A DNA stretch of 64,000 nt from Variovorax sp. KK3 (lineage in GTDB: Bacteria > Pseudomonadota > Gammaproteobacteria > Burkholderiales > Burkholderiaceae_C): the NCBI RefSeq assembly GCF_001984055.1, contig NZ_LYVO01000013.1, positions 1 through 64,000 on the forward strand. Reading direction: 5' to 3'. Every line of letters starts with the position of its first letter. The first letter of the stretch is position 1. The position numbers were made by a program, and so were the translations under genes. The notes under the pieces are model-generated. The model was given only the letters and a program-made list of their open reading frames with translations. It had not been told where the DNA came from and did not search any database. Shown in pieces: positions 45,832 to 54,345 of the stretch.

Positions 45832-46746
45832 TCAGTGCGTCGCCACCGCGGCCCGATCGACCTCTGGCACTTCCGGTATCTCGACGCCATAGGGCGCCAC
45901 GTCGCTGCGGATCTGCTCCAGGGCACGCCGGATGATCTCGATCTCTTGATCGGGATGGGTGGCACCCAGCCCATGCTCGGCCGCCAGGGCCCGGTTGCGC
46001 CCGGCCCGCGCACGCTCGTCGAGGGGCAGGTTGACCACCGCGTACACGCCGTTGAGCAGGCTGCCGCGCAGCTTCTTGGCCACCTTTTCGCCCAGCATTC
46101 GCCGGTCGTCGGCCGACAGCTCGGAGAAAAAGCGCCGCATGATGATGCGGCCGAACTGGATATGGCGCGCCTCGTCGCGCAGGATGAGCTGGCAGGCCGT
46201 GCGGATCGACTTGTAGCGCGCGTTTTCGTAGCGCGCCTGCAGCAGTTCGCCGGAAAGCTGCTCGAACAGCGTGTTGACCGCCAACCCGGCGAAGAAGGAC
46301 ATGGCCTTCTCGTCGCGCTCGTCGTGGAAGCGCGGGATCACGGCCTTGAAGTAGTCGGCGCGCGGCTCGGCCTGGTAGCCGGCCAGGCCGCGCGCCACCA
46401 TGAACGAGGCCTCGTGATGGCGCAGTTCCTCGGCGATGAAGTTGACGATGTGCTGCTTGATCTCGAAGGGCTGGTGCGCGAACACCGCTTCGCGCAGCCG
46501 CTCGGTGCCGTACGGAATGGCGCCGTGCTCCATCCAGGCACGCAAGCTCCACCATTCGGCGCCGGCTTCGCGCACATCGGCCGGCAGATCGGCATCGCGG
46601 ATGTCCGAGAAGTCGATGCCGACCGGATTCCACGCCAGTTCGCGGGCCTGTTCGCACAGGCGCCAGACCTCGGGGTATTCGATCTCGGACTTGATGGGAT
46701 AGGGGTTGGGAACGGGCGTGAGTTCTTCCAGGAGAGAGGGCTGCAT
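45832..46746 (-). CDS. Ferritin-like diiron protein, AurF-type oxygenase candidate
   Basis: A 304-residue helical protein with a carboxylate-bridged diiron site pattern: Glu73 (WMEHGAI), Glu107 and His110 (AEELRHHE), a Glu at 162 or 167 (LFEQLSGE) and Glu192 with His195 (RDEARHIQFG). The spacing is that of AurF-like N-oxygenases or related ferritin-like oxidases rather than of ferritin itself. The upstream start MQPSLLEEL is chosen because it follows the promoter region. It heads an operon with a Bug gene and a hydrolase and is divergent from a LysR gene. Reaction and substrate are not established; a role in oxidising an amine or aromatic compound is an inference. Confidence 0.72.
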   Translation of the reverse strand: MQPSLLEELTPVPNPYPIKSEIEYPEVWRLCEQARELAWNPVGIDFSDIRDADLPADVREAGAEWWSLRAWMEHGAIPYGTERLREAVFAHQPFEIKQHIVNFIAEELRHHEASFMVARGLAGYQAEPRADYFKAVIPRFHDERDEKAMSFFAGLAVNTLFEQLSGELLQARYENARYKSIRTACQLILRDEARHIQFGRIIMRRFFSELSADDRRMLGEKVAKKLRGSLLNGVYAVVNLPLDERARAGRNRALAAEHGLGATHPDQEIEIIRRALEQIRSDVAPYGVEIPEVPEVDRAAVATH

Positions 46747-46854
46747 CGTGGGACTTTCGTGGGTTTTGCAGGAAGTCGGTTCGCGTTGGGAGGCAACGTG
46801 AAGCACATGCTGCGCCTGGGTACGTGTTCCGTCCAATACCGTTTTCAGGGGCTG

Positions 46855-46869
46855 GTGATAGGCGATCAC
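46855..46869. promoter_or_regulatory. LysR-type T-N11-A site between divergent genes
   Basis: GTGAT-aggcg-ATCAC contains the T-N11-A core (TGATAGGCGATCA) and lies in the 159-base spacer between the diiron gene and the LysR gene, 36 bases before the LysR start. This is the usual position for autoregulation and control of the divergent operon. Confidence 0.6.
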
Positions 46870-46905
46870 GATCACCAGCCTTGGCACCGTCCCTAGAATG
46901 CCGCG

Positions 46906-47799
46906 ATGGACCTGCGTCAGCTTCGCCAGTTCGTCGCCGTCGCGGAAGAGCGCAGTTTTCGCCGCGCGGCGGAGCGCCTGCACGTGTCGCAGCCGCCGCT
47001 GTCGGTGGCGGTGCAGCGGCTCGAGGCCGAGGTGGGCGCCACCCTGCTCGACCGCACGCGCCACCACGTGCGGCTGACGGTGGCCGGCGAGGCCTTCCTG
47101 CGCGAGGCCCGGCGCACGCTGGCCCATGCGCAGTTGTCGGTCGAGATCGCACAACGCGCCGCGGCCGGCAAGCTGGGCGCGCTGCGGCTGTCCTTCGTGC
47201 CCAGCGCCGCGCTCGACGTGGTGCCGCAATTGCTGCGGCGCTTTCGCCAGGACTACCCCGACGTCAAGCTGGTACTGACCGGCGACACCACGTCGCAGCA
47301 GATGGCAGCGCTGCTCAACGGGGCGACGGACGTCGGCATCGTGGTGCCGCCGCTGCACGATGCGGGCGACTTCCGCGTTCAGCCTTATTGCGAGCAGGAA
47401 CTGATGCTCGCGGTGCCCGACACCCATCCGCTCGCGCATCAGAAGCGCGTGCAGTTGCGCGATCTGGCATCGGAAAGCTTCGTCGGCTTTCCGTTCAAGG
47501 AAGGGCCCGGCTTCGAGAGCGTGGTGATGGCGGCGTGTCAGGACTGCGGCTTCATCCCGAACTTCGTGCAGGTGGCGGCGCAGATGCAGACCATCCTGGC
47601 GCTGGTGGGCGGCGGGCTCGGCATCGCGCTGGTGCCGCAGGCCATGCAGGCGGTGCAGACCGCCCACGTGCACTACGTGCAGGTGCGGCGGCGCAACGTA
47701 TCGGTCAAGTACCAGTTGGGCCTGGCCTATCGCCCGTCCAACAACAACCCTGCGCTCGCGGCCTTCATCTCGATGGCGCATCGCCTGCGACGGCGATGA
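46906..47799 (+). CDS. LysR-family regulator divergent to the diiron operon
   Basis: A 297-residue LysR protein with a clear N-terminal helix-turn-helix (LRQFVAVAEERSFRRAAERL, then VSQPPLSVAVQRLE) and a full effector domain. A TAGAAT box ends 6 bases before the ATG, so its mRNA may be leaderless or nearly so. It probably regulates the divergent diiron-Bug-hydrolase operon through the T-N11-A site and may also control the Bug gene that follows it by 113 bases. Confidence 0.88.
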   Translation: MDLRQLRQFVAVAEERSFRRAAERLHVSQPPLSVAVQRLEAEVGATLLDRTRHHVRLTVAGEAFLREARRTLAHAQLSVEIAQRAAAGKLGALRLSFVPSAALDVVPQLLRRFRQDYPDVKLVLTGDTTSQQMAALLNGATDVGIVVPPLHDAGDFRVQPYCEQELMLAVPDTHPLAHQKRVQLRDLASESFVGFPFKEGPGFESVVMAACQDCGFIPNFVQVAAQMQTILALVGGGLGIALVPQAMQAVQTAHVHYVQVRRRNVSVKYQLGLAYRPSNNNPALAAFISMAHRLRRR

Positions 47800-47912
47800 T
47801 GCCTTCGCACTGCGTCGTCACGCGGCCGGCTCGTTCAGAATATCGCCCTGCCGTGGAGCGGGCACGCCGGTTGCTCGCACCTCGTACCTTCCTCAATCGA
47901 CTGGAGTCGCAC

Positions 47913-48905
47913 ATGTTCTCTTCAAGGATGCCGCGCGCATCGCGCCGTGTCTTCACGCTCGGGCTGGCCGCCGCGGCGGTCGGTCTCGCCGGGCTTGCGC
48001 AGGCGCAGCAAGGCGCGCCGATCAAGCTGCTCGTCGGCTTTCCGGCCGGCGCAGGAACCGATGCCATCGCCCGCACGCTGGGCGAAAAGCTCAAGGACGA
48101 ACTGGGTGCGCCCGTGGTGGTCGAAAACCGCGCAGGCGCCGGTGGGCAGATCGCAGCCCAGGCGCTCAAGGCTGCCGCGCCCGATGGCCACACGCTGTTC
48201 CTGACGCACGACCACTCCATCTCGATCCTGCCGCAGGTGGTGAAGAACCCGGGTTTCAACCCGTCGGCCGACTTCGTGCCGGTCGCCGGCTTCGCCACCT
48301 TCGCCAACGTGCTGGCCGTCTCGGGCGGCACACCTGCCAAGAGCCTGGACGAGTACATCAAGTGGACGCGCACCCAGCGCGGCGGCAAAGAGACGATCGG
48401 CGTGCCGGCCCCGGGCTCGATCCCCGAATTCCTCGTGAAGATGATCGCGACCAAGTACAAGGTCGACGTGCAGGCCGCGCCCTACCGCGGCAGCGCCCCC
48501 ATGACGGCCGACATGCTGGGCAACCAGATCAGCGCCGGCATCGCTTCGGTACCCGACTTCATCGAGAACCACCGCGCGGGCAAGGTGCGCATCGTGGCCG
48601 TGATCGGCAGCAAGCGCCAGGCCCTGCTGCCGCAAGTGCCGACCTTCACCGAACTCGGCTTCGCCAATCTGGAAGACCTGCCCTACTACGGCGTGTTCGC
48701 GCCCGTAGGCACGCCGCAGCCGGTGATCGACCGCTTCGGCGCGGCCCTGCAGAAGGTGCTGGCCATGCCGGACATCAAGCAGAAGCTGACCACGCTGGGC
48801 TTGACCGTGGCCTACGAGCCGCAGGGTCAGTTCGCGGGACGCGTGCGCACGTACACGCAGACATGGGAGCAGATCATCCAGCGGAGCGGGTTCACGCCAC
48901 AGTAG
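47913..48905 (+). CDS. Bug/TctC-family periplasmic binding protein downstream of LysR
   Basis: A 330-residue receptor with a twin-Arg-poor signal peptide ending GLAQAQQGA and the loops IKLLVGFPAGAGTDAIAR and VENRAGAGGQIAAQ. It lacks neighbouring permease genes. The start at MFSSRMPRAS follows ctggag; the frame is open far upstream through the LysR gene in a different frame. With the Bug gene across the LysR gene it makes two receptors for one regulatory unit. Confidence 0.9.
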   Translation: MFSSRMPRASRRVFTLGLAAAAVGLAGLAQAQQGAPIKLLVGFPAGAGTDAIARTLGEKLKDELGAPVVVENRAGAGGQIAAQALKAAAPDGHTLFLTHDHSISILPQVVKNPGFNPSADFVPVAGFATFANVLAVSGGTPAKSLDEYIKWTRTQRGGKETIGVPAPGSIPEFLVKMIATKYKVDVQAAPYRGSAPMTADMLGNQISAGIASVPDFIENHRAGKVRIVAVIGSKRQALLPQVPTFTELGFANLEDLPYYGVFAPVGTPQPVIDRFGAALQKVLAMPDIKQKLTTLGLTVAYEPQGQFAGRVRTYTQTWEQIIQRSGFTPQ

Positions 48906-48928
48906 GTGTCGGCGGCCGGTGCCGGCGC

Positions 48929-49405
48929 TCAGGCGTTGCGCGCTTCGATGCCCCAGCGCGCCAGGGCCGCATCGTCGTCCACGCGCGCATCGACCCAGCG
49001 CGCGCCCTCGGGCGTCTGTTCCTTCTTCCAGAACGGCGCCTGGGTCTTGAGGTAGTCCATGAGGAACTCGCAGGCCTGAAAGCTCTGACCGCGGTGCGCC
49101 GAGATGACGGCGACCATCATGATCTGGTCCAGCGGTTGCAGCAGCCCCACGCGGTGGACCACGCGCGCACCGAGGATGTCGAATCGGCGATGGGCCTCGT
49201 CGATCATGGCCTCGATGGATTTCTCGGTCATGCCGGGGTAGTGCTCCAGCTCCATCGAGACAACGTCGCTGCCGTCGTTGCGGTCACGCACGGTGCCGAT
49301 GAAGCTGCACACCGCGCCGATGCGCCTGTCGTCCTCGCGCAGCGCGGCGACCTCCTGCGCGAGGTCGAAATCGGCTGTCTGGATGGAAACTCGGGGGCCG
49401 GGCAT
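48929..49405 (-). CDS. moaE: Molybdopterin synthase catalytic subunit
   Basis: Converts precursor Z into molybdopterin together with MoaD. The 158-residue protein has the family's VCSFIGTVRDRN, MELEHYPGMTEK, HRVGLLQ and AHRGQSFQACEFLMDYLK stretches, the last with Lys residues near the active site (KTQAPFWKKE). The start at MPGPRVSIQT is used; an upstream in-frame start would intrude into the spacer. It is 103 bases from moaD in the same direction. Confidence 0.95.
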   Translation of the reverse strand: MPGPRVSIQTADFDLAQEVAALREDDRRIGAVCSFIGTVRDRNDGSDVVSMELEHYPGMTEKSIEAMIDEAHRRFDILGARVVHRVGLLQPLDQIMMVAVISAHRGQSFQACEFLMDYLKTQAPFWKKEQTPEGARWVDARVDDDAALARWGIEARNA

Positions 49406-49508
49406 GCCCGGATTGTGGCACCGCCGATTCACCGCGCCTGTGGGAGCGACGTGCACTGCACAAGTCGGAGGCAACGTTGGTGGAGGCGCTTTTCGCTGCA
49501 GGCCGCGC

Positions 49509-49763
49509 TCAGCCGCCCGTGACCGGCGGGAAGAAGGCGACTTCCTGCCCTTCCTGCAGGGGCGCGGTCTCGGCGCTCATGACCTGGTCCAGCGCCATGC
49601 GCACGGCATTGCCGCGGGCCAGGGCGGCTGCGTGGGGCTCGCCGCGGGCGATCAGCTCGTCGCGCAGTGCGCCGAGGTCGGCCGCATCGGTCTGGACCGT
49701 TTCGCTGCCGGTGCCCAGCGCTTCGCGCACCGAGGCGAAATAGCGCACGGTGACCTTCTTCAT
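49509..49763 (-). CDS. moaD: Molybdopterin synthase sulfur-carrier subunit
   Basis: An 84-residue ubiquitin-fold protein ending in the GG (PPVTGG) that is thiocarboxylated and used by MoaE. The start MKKVTVRYFASVREALG is standard. It begins 2 bases after the moeA stop, so the two are translationally coupled. Confidence 0.95.
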   Translation of the reverse strand: MKKVTVRYFASVREALGTGSETVQTDAADLGALRDELIARGEPHAAALARGNAVRMALDQVMSAETAPLQEGQEVAFFPPVTGG

Positions 49764-49765
49764 GC

Positions 49766-51013
49766 TCAGCCCAGCAGCGAGGCGAAAGGAATGAACTGCA
49801 CCATGTCGCCGGCCTTGAAGGGCTGGCCTGCGGGCGTGTCGATCACGCCATCGCCCCAGACCATCGAGGTCAGCACGCCCGAACTTTGGTTGGAGAACAG
49901 GTCGAGTCCGCCTGCCGCATTGCGGCGCGCACGCAGGAACTCGCGCCGGCGGTCGGCGCGCGGCCAGTCGAAATCGGCGCGCATCGCGACCGGCTCGGGC
50001 GCCACGCGATGCACGCCTTGCAAGGTCAGCAGGAAGGGACGCACCAGCAGCAGGAAGGTGAGAAAGCTCGAAACCGGATTGCCTGGCAGCCCGGTGAGGT
50101 GTGCATTGCCGATGCGGCCATAGGCGAAGGGCTTGCCAGGCTTCATCGACAGCGACCACAGGTCGAGCTGGCCGAGCGCCTGCACGGCGGCTTTGATGTG
50201 GTCTTCTTCACCCACCGAGACGCCGCCGGTGGTGATGATCAAGTCGCTGCGCGCCGACGCACTGCGCAGAGCCTCGATGGTCGCATCGCGGCGGTCGGGC
50301 ACGATGCCCAGGTCATGAACCTCGCAACCCAGCCGATGCAGCAGGGCACGCATGAAAAAGCGGTTGGAGTTGTAGATGGAGCCCGGCTTCATCGCCTCGG
50401 GCGCCACTTCGCCAGGCATGACAAGTTCGTCGCCTGTGGACAGCAGGGTCACGCGCGGGCGCTTCGACACCTCCAGGCGATCGAGTCCGACGCTTGCGGC
50501 GAGGCCCAGGCCCGCAGGCGTCAGGCGCTCGCCGCGCGAGAGCACCACGCCGCCGGCCGCAACGTCTTCGCCGGCACGGCGTATCCACTGGCCGGCAGCG
50601 GGTGCGATCTCGACGCGCACGCGGCCGAGGCTGCCCTCCTCCGCGAGCGCAGCCGTGTCTTCCTGCATCACCACCGCGTCGGCGCCGTCGGGAATCTGCG
50701 CGCCCGTGAAAATGCGGGCCGCCGTACCAGCCGCCAGCGGCGTGCCCACGGTGCCGGCCGGGATGCGTTGGGCCACCTGCAAGACAGCCCCGGGCTCGAC
50801 GCAATCGGCGCTGCGCACGGCATAGCCGTCCATCGAGCTGTTGTCACGCGGGGGCACGGTGAGGCCGGACACCACGTCCTGCGCGAGCACGCGGCCATCC
50901 GCCTCGAAGGTCGACACGAACTCGGTGCCGAGTGGCGGGCTCGCAGCTGCGAGCAGCCGCGCGAGCGCGTCGTCCAGCGGCATCAGTGGGGGGCGTTTGG
51001 ATGATTCAACCAT
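49766..51013 (-). CDS. moeA: Molybdopterin molybdotransferase
   Basis: Inserts molybdate into adenylylated molybdopterin. The 415-residue protein shows the N-terminal domain with LTVPPRDNSSMDGYAV, GAQIPDGADAVVMQED, the molybdopterin-binding fold with LLSTGDELVMPG and TTGGVSVGEEDH, and LPGNPVSSFLTF. The start MVESSKRPPL overlaps the mobB stop by 8 bases. Operon: mobB-moeA-moaD-moaE, downstream of hom-thrC. Confidence 0.96.
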   Translation of the reverse strand: MVESSKRPPLMPLDDALARLLAAASPPLGTEFVSTFEADGRVLAQDVVSGLTVPPRDNSSMDGYAVRSADCVEPGAVLQVAQRIPAGTVGTPLAAGTAARIFTGAQIPDGADAVVMQEDTAALAEEGSLGRVRVEIAPAAGQWIRRAGEDVAAGGVVLSRGERLTPAGLGLAASVGLDRLEVSKRPRVTLLSTGDELVMPGEVAPEAMKPGSIYNSNRFFMRALLHRLGCEVHDLGIVPDRRDATIEALRSASARSDLIITTGGVSVGEEDHIKAAVQALGQLDLWSLSMKPGKPFAYGRIGNAHLTGLPGNPVSSFLTFLLLVRPFLLTLQGVHRVAPEPVAMRADFDWPRADRRREFLRARRNAAGGLDLFSNQSSGVLTSMVWGDGVIDTPAGQPFKAGDMVQFIPFASLLG

Positions 51014-51551
51014 GGCGATTGACCTTGTACTCGAAACGGGCCGCGTTCTGCAGCAACCAGGCACCAATGCCATCGGCGTCGTTCAGGTCGAACACGGGCA
51101 GCCCGGTGGCAGTCGGCAGGCGCTCGGGCGTGTCCGTTGCGATGGCGACGATGAACTCGTCCTCCGCATAGCGCGCCGGCCGGGGTGCCTGGCCGGGCTC
51201 AGGCTCGCGCCACACCTCGATCTTGCGCAGGTCGCTGTGCTTGAAGCCTTCGACCAGCACCCAGTCCACACGCGGGTCCAGTTCTGCGATGAGTTCGTGC
51301 ACGCCGAGCTGGGTGGGCCGCTCGAACTCGCGGATCAATGCCAGGCGCTTGTCGGAAGCGACCACCACTTCGAAGGCACCGGCCTCGCGGTGGCGATAGG
51401 TGTCCTTGCCCGGATGGTCGATGTCGAACTTGTGGTGCGCGTGCTTGACCACCGAGACGCGTTGATCCTGGAGCCGGAGCACCGGGATCAGCCGTTCGAC
51501 CAGCGTGGTCTTGCCGGCACCCGAATAGCCGGCGAAACCGATGGCCTTCAT
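51006..51551 (-). CDS. mobB: Molybdopterin-guanine dinucleotide biosynthesis adapter MobB
   Basis: A 181-residue GTPase-fold protein that supports formation of the guanine dinucleotide cofactor. The P-loop is GYSGAGKTTLVERL at the N-terminus, with further nucleotide-site residues in SVVKHAHHKFDIDHPGKDTYRH and VLVEGFKHSDLRKIEV. It follows thrC by 15 bases and overlaps moeA. Confidence 0.93.
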   Translation of the reverse strand: MKAIGFAGYSGAGKTTLVERLIPVLRLQDQRVSVVKHAHHKFDIDHPGKDTYRHREAGAFEVVVASDKRLALIREFERPTQLGVHELIAELDPRVDWVLVEGFKHSDLRKIEVWREPEPGQAPRPARYAEDEFIVAIATDTPERLPTATGLPVFDLNDADGIGAWLLQNAARFEYKVNRHG

Positions 51552-51566
51552 GCCTCGCGCGCCGGA

Positions 51567-52982
51567 TCAGTCACAGTGCTGTGCGATGTAGGCCTTGACC
51601 GCACCGACGTCGGCAGGCAACTTCACGACGCGGCGCGGCAATGCCTCGATGCCATTGAAGCGCGCCGGCCGATCGGGCGAGCGGCCCAGCGCTTCGACGA
51701 TGGTCTCGGCAAACTTGATGGGCAGCGCGGTTTCCAGAACCACCATCGGCACGCCCGGCGACAGGTGCTCGCGTGCGGCCTTGAGGCCGTCGGCAGTGTG
51801 CGTGTCGATCAGCGTGGCGAAGCGCCTGTCGGTATCGCGGATGGTCGCAAGGCGATCGGCATGGGTGCTGCGGCTGCTCGCGAAGCCGAAGCGATCGGTC
51901 GCCTGGGAGAAGGCCGGGTCGTCACTGAGGTCGAATCGGCCTTTCGGGCCCAGATCGCCCTCGAAGAGCGCGCGCGTCTTCACTGCGTCACGGCCGACCA
52001 GGTCGAACACGAAGCGCTCGAAGTTGCTGGCCTTGGAGATGTCCATCGACGGGCTCGACGTCTCGTGCGTGTCGGCGGCCGAGCGCACGCGGTACACGCC
52101 TGTGCGGAAGAACTCGTCGAGCACGTCGTTCTCGTTGGTGGCCACGACAAGCGTGCGGATCGGCAGGCCCATCATGCGTGCCACGTGGCCGGCGCAGACG
52201 TTGCCGAAGTTGCCGGACGGGACGGTGAAGCTCACCTGCCTGTCGTTGCTGCCCGTGGCCTGGAAGTAACCGGCGAAGTAGTAGACGACCTGCGCGAGCA
52301 GGCGTGCCCAGTTGATCGAATTGACGGTGCCGATCCGGTACTTGCGCTTGAAGTCCAGGTCGTTCGAGACCGCCTTGACGATGTCCTGGCAATCGTCGAA
52401 CACACCTGCAACGGCCAGGTTGTGGATGTTGGGGTCTTGCAGGCTGAACATCTGCGCCTGCTGGAAAGGGCTCATGCGACCGTCCGGCGACGTCATGAAG
52501 ACGCGAACGCCCTGCTTGCCGCGCATGGCGTACTCGGCGGCGCTGCCGGTGTCGCCGCTGGTCGCGCCGAGGATGTTGAGCTCTTCGCCGCGGCGGCCCA
52601 GTTCGTATTCGAACAGGTTGCCCAGCAGCTGCATGGCCATGTCCTTGAAGGCCAGTGTGGGGCCGTTGGACAGGGCTTCGAGGTACACGCCGTCCTCGAG
52701 CTCGCGCAGCGGCACGATCTCTGCCGTGCCGAAGACTTCGGCGGTGTAGGTCTTGGCGCAGATCGCTTTCAGGTCGGCGGCAGGGATGTCGTCGATGTAC
52801 AGCGAAAGCAGCTCGAAGGCCAACTCGTGGTAGCTCAGCTTGCGCCAGTTCGCGAGCGTGGCGGCATCGACTTGCGGGTAGCGCTCGGGCAGGTACAGCC
52901 CGCCGTCGGGCGCCAGACCCTCGAGCAGGATCTCGCAGAAGCGGCGGCGCTCCGGATGGCCGCGCGTCGAGAGGTAGCGCAT
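51567..52982 (-). CDS. thrC: Threonine synthase
   Basis: Converts O-phosphohomoserine to threonine using PLP. The 471-residue length fits the long bacterial class. The PLP lysine is in SNGPTLAFKDMAMQLLG near residue 116, the Ser/Thr-rich phosphate loop is in LGATSGDTGSAAEYAM, and VPSGNFGNVCAG is present. Its ATG overlaps the hom stop by one base, so hom and thrC are coupled. Confidence 0.96.
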   Translation of the reverse strand: MRYLSTRGHPERRRFCEILLEGLAPDGGLYLPERYPQVDAATLANWRKLSYHELAFELLSLYIDDIPAADLKAICAKTYTAEVFGTAEIVPLRELEDGVYLEALSNGPTLAFKDMAMQLLGNLFEYELGRRGEELNILGATSGDTGSAAEYAMRGKQGVRVFMTSPDGRMSPFQQAQMFSLQDPNIHNLAVAGVFDDCQDIVKAVSNDLDFKRKYRIGTVNSINWARLLAQVVYYFAGYFQATGSNDRQVSFTVPSGNFGNVCAGHVARMMGLPIRTLVVATNENDVLDEFFRTGVYRVRSAADTHETSSPSMDISKASNFERFVFDLVGRDAVKTRALFEGDLGPKGRFDLSDDPAFSQATDRFGFASSRSTHADRLATIRDTDRRFATLIDTHTADGLKAAREHLSPGVPMVVLETALPIKFAETIVEALGRSPDRPARFNGIEALPRRVVKLPADVGAVKAYIAQHCD

Positions 52983-54304
52983 CAGGACAGTTCTTCCTTG
53001 CGAATGCGCACGATGGGCGCGAGCACCGTCGGCAGCGCCTGCAACTGTGCCAGGGCTTCGTCGAGCGTGCCTTCGCGCGTGTCGTGGGTCAGGATGATCA
53101 GATCGGTCTGCGTCGAGCCCTCGCCGCCCACTTCGTCGGCCTCGCGCTGCAGCACCGCGTCGATGCTGATGCCGGCGCTGGCGAGCAGGCCCGTGACCTT
53201 GGCGAGCACGCCGGCCTCGTCGGCCACGCGCAGGCGCAGGTAGTAGCTGGTCACGACCTCAGACATCGGAAGGATGCGCAGGTCGCTCATCGAATCGGGG
53301 TGGAAAGCCAGGTGAGGCACACGGTGCGCAGCATCGGCGGTATGCAAACGGGTGACGTCCACCAGGTCGGCGATCACCGCGCTGGCGGTCGGCTCGCTGC
53401 CGGCGCCCTTGCCGTAATAGAGCGTGGTGCCGACGGCGTCGCCGTTGACCACCACGGCATTCATCGCGCCTTCGACGTTGGCGAGCAGCCGCTTGGAAGG
53501 CACCAGGCTCGGATGCACGCGCAGCTCGATGCCCTGGCCCTTGCGCTTGGTCACGCCCAGCAGCTTGATGCGGTAGCCCAGCTGCTCGGCGTACTTGATG
53601 TCCTGGGCCGCCAGCTTGGTGATGCCCTCGACGTGCGCCTTGTCGAACTGAACCGGGATGCCGAAGGCGATGGCGCTCATCAGCGTGACCTTGTGGGCAG
53701 CGTCCACGCCTTCGATGTCGAAGGTGGGATCGGCTTCGGCGTAGCCCAGGCGCTGGGCTTCCTTGAGCACGGTGGCGAAGTCCAGGCCCTTGTCGCGCAT
53801 CTCGGACAGGATGAAGTTCGTCGTGCCGTTGATGATGCCGGCGATCCACTGGATGCTGTTGGCGGTCAGGCCCTCGCGCAGCGCCTTGATGATCGGGATG
53901 CCGCCGGCCACTGCGGCCTCGAAGGCCACCATCACGCCTCTGGCGTGAGCGGCCGCGAAGATTTCGGTGCCGTGCACGGCCAGCAGGGCTTTGTTGGCTG
54001 TGACCACGTGCTTGCCTGCGGCGATCGCCTCGAGCACGAGTTGACGGGCGATGCCGTAGCCGCCGATCAGCTCGACCACGATGTCGATGTCGGGGTTGGC
54101 GATCACGGCGCGCGCGTCGTTCACCACCTGAACGCCCTCGCCCACGGCGGCCTTCGCGCGTGCCACGTCCAGATCGGCAACCATGGTGATCTCGATGCCG
54201 CGGCCGGCGCGGCGCTTGATTTCTTCCTGGTTGCGCTGAAGCACCTGGAAGGTGCCGTTACCGACCGTGCCGATGCCGAGCAGGCCAACTTGGATGGGTT
54301 TCAT
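52982..54304 (-). CDS. hom: Homoserine dehydrogenase
   Basis: Reduces aspartate semialdehyde to homoserine. The 440-residue protein has an NAD(P)-binding start (IQVGLLGIGTVGNGTFQVL), VTANKALLA, the catalytic region (GGIPIIKALREGL) and a C-terminal ACT domain from about residue 355 (YYLRLRVADEAGVLAKV), which normally provides threonine feedback. It follows the aminotransferase gene by 41 bases. Confidence 0.96.
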   Translation of the reverse strand: MKPIQVGLLGIGTVGNGTFQVLQRNQEEIKRRAGRGIEITMVADLDVARAKAAVGEGVQVVNDARAVIANPDIDIVVELIGGYGIARQLVLEAIAAGKHVVTANKALLAVHGTEIFAAAHARGVMVAFEAAVAGGIPIIKALREGLTANSIQWIAGIINGTTNFILSEMRDKGLDFATVLKEAQRLGYAEADPTFDIEGVDAAHKVTLMSAIAFGIPVQFDKAHVEGITKLAAQDIKYAEQLGYRIKLLGVTKRKGQGIELRVHPSLVPSKRLLANVEGAMNAVVVNGDAVGTTLYYGKGAGSEPTASAVIADLVDVTRLHTADAAHRVPHLAFHPDSMSDLRILPMSEVVTSYYLRLRVADEAGVLAKVTGLLASAGISIDAVLQREADEVGGEGSTQTDLIILTHDTREGTLDEALAQLQALPTVLAPIVRIRKEELS

Positions 54305-54345
54305 TCGATTCGTCTGGAGATGGAACAGGGAACGTGCCGCGAAGA

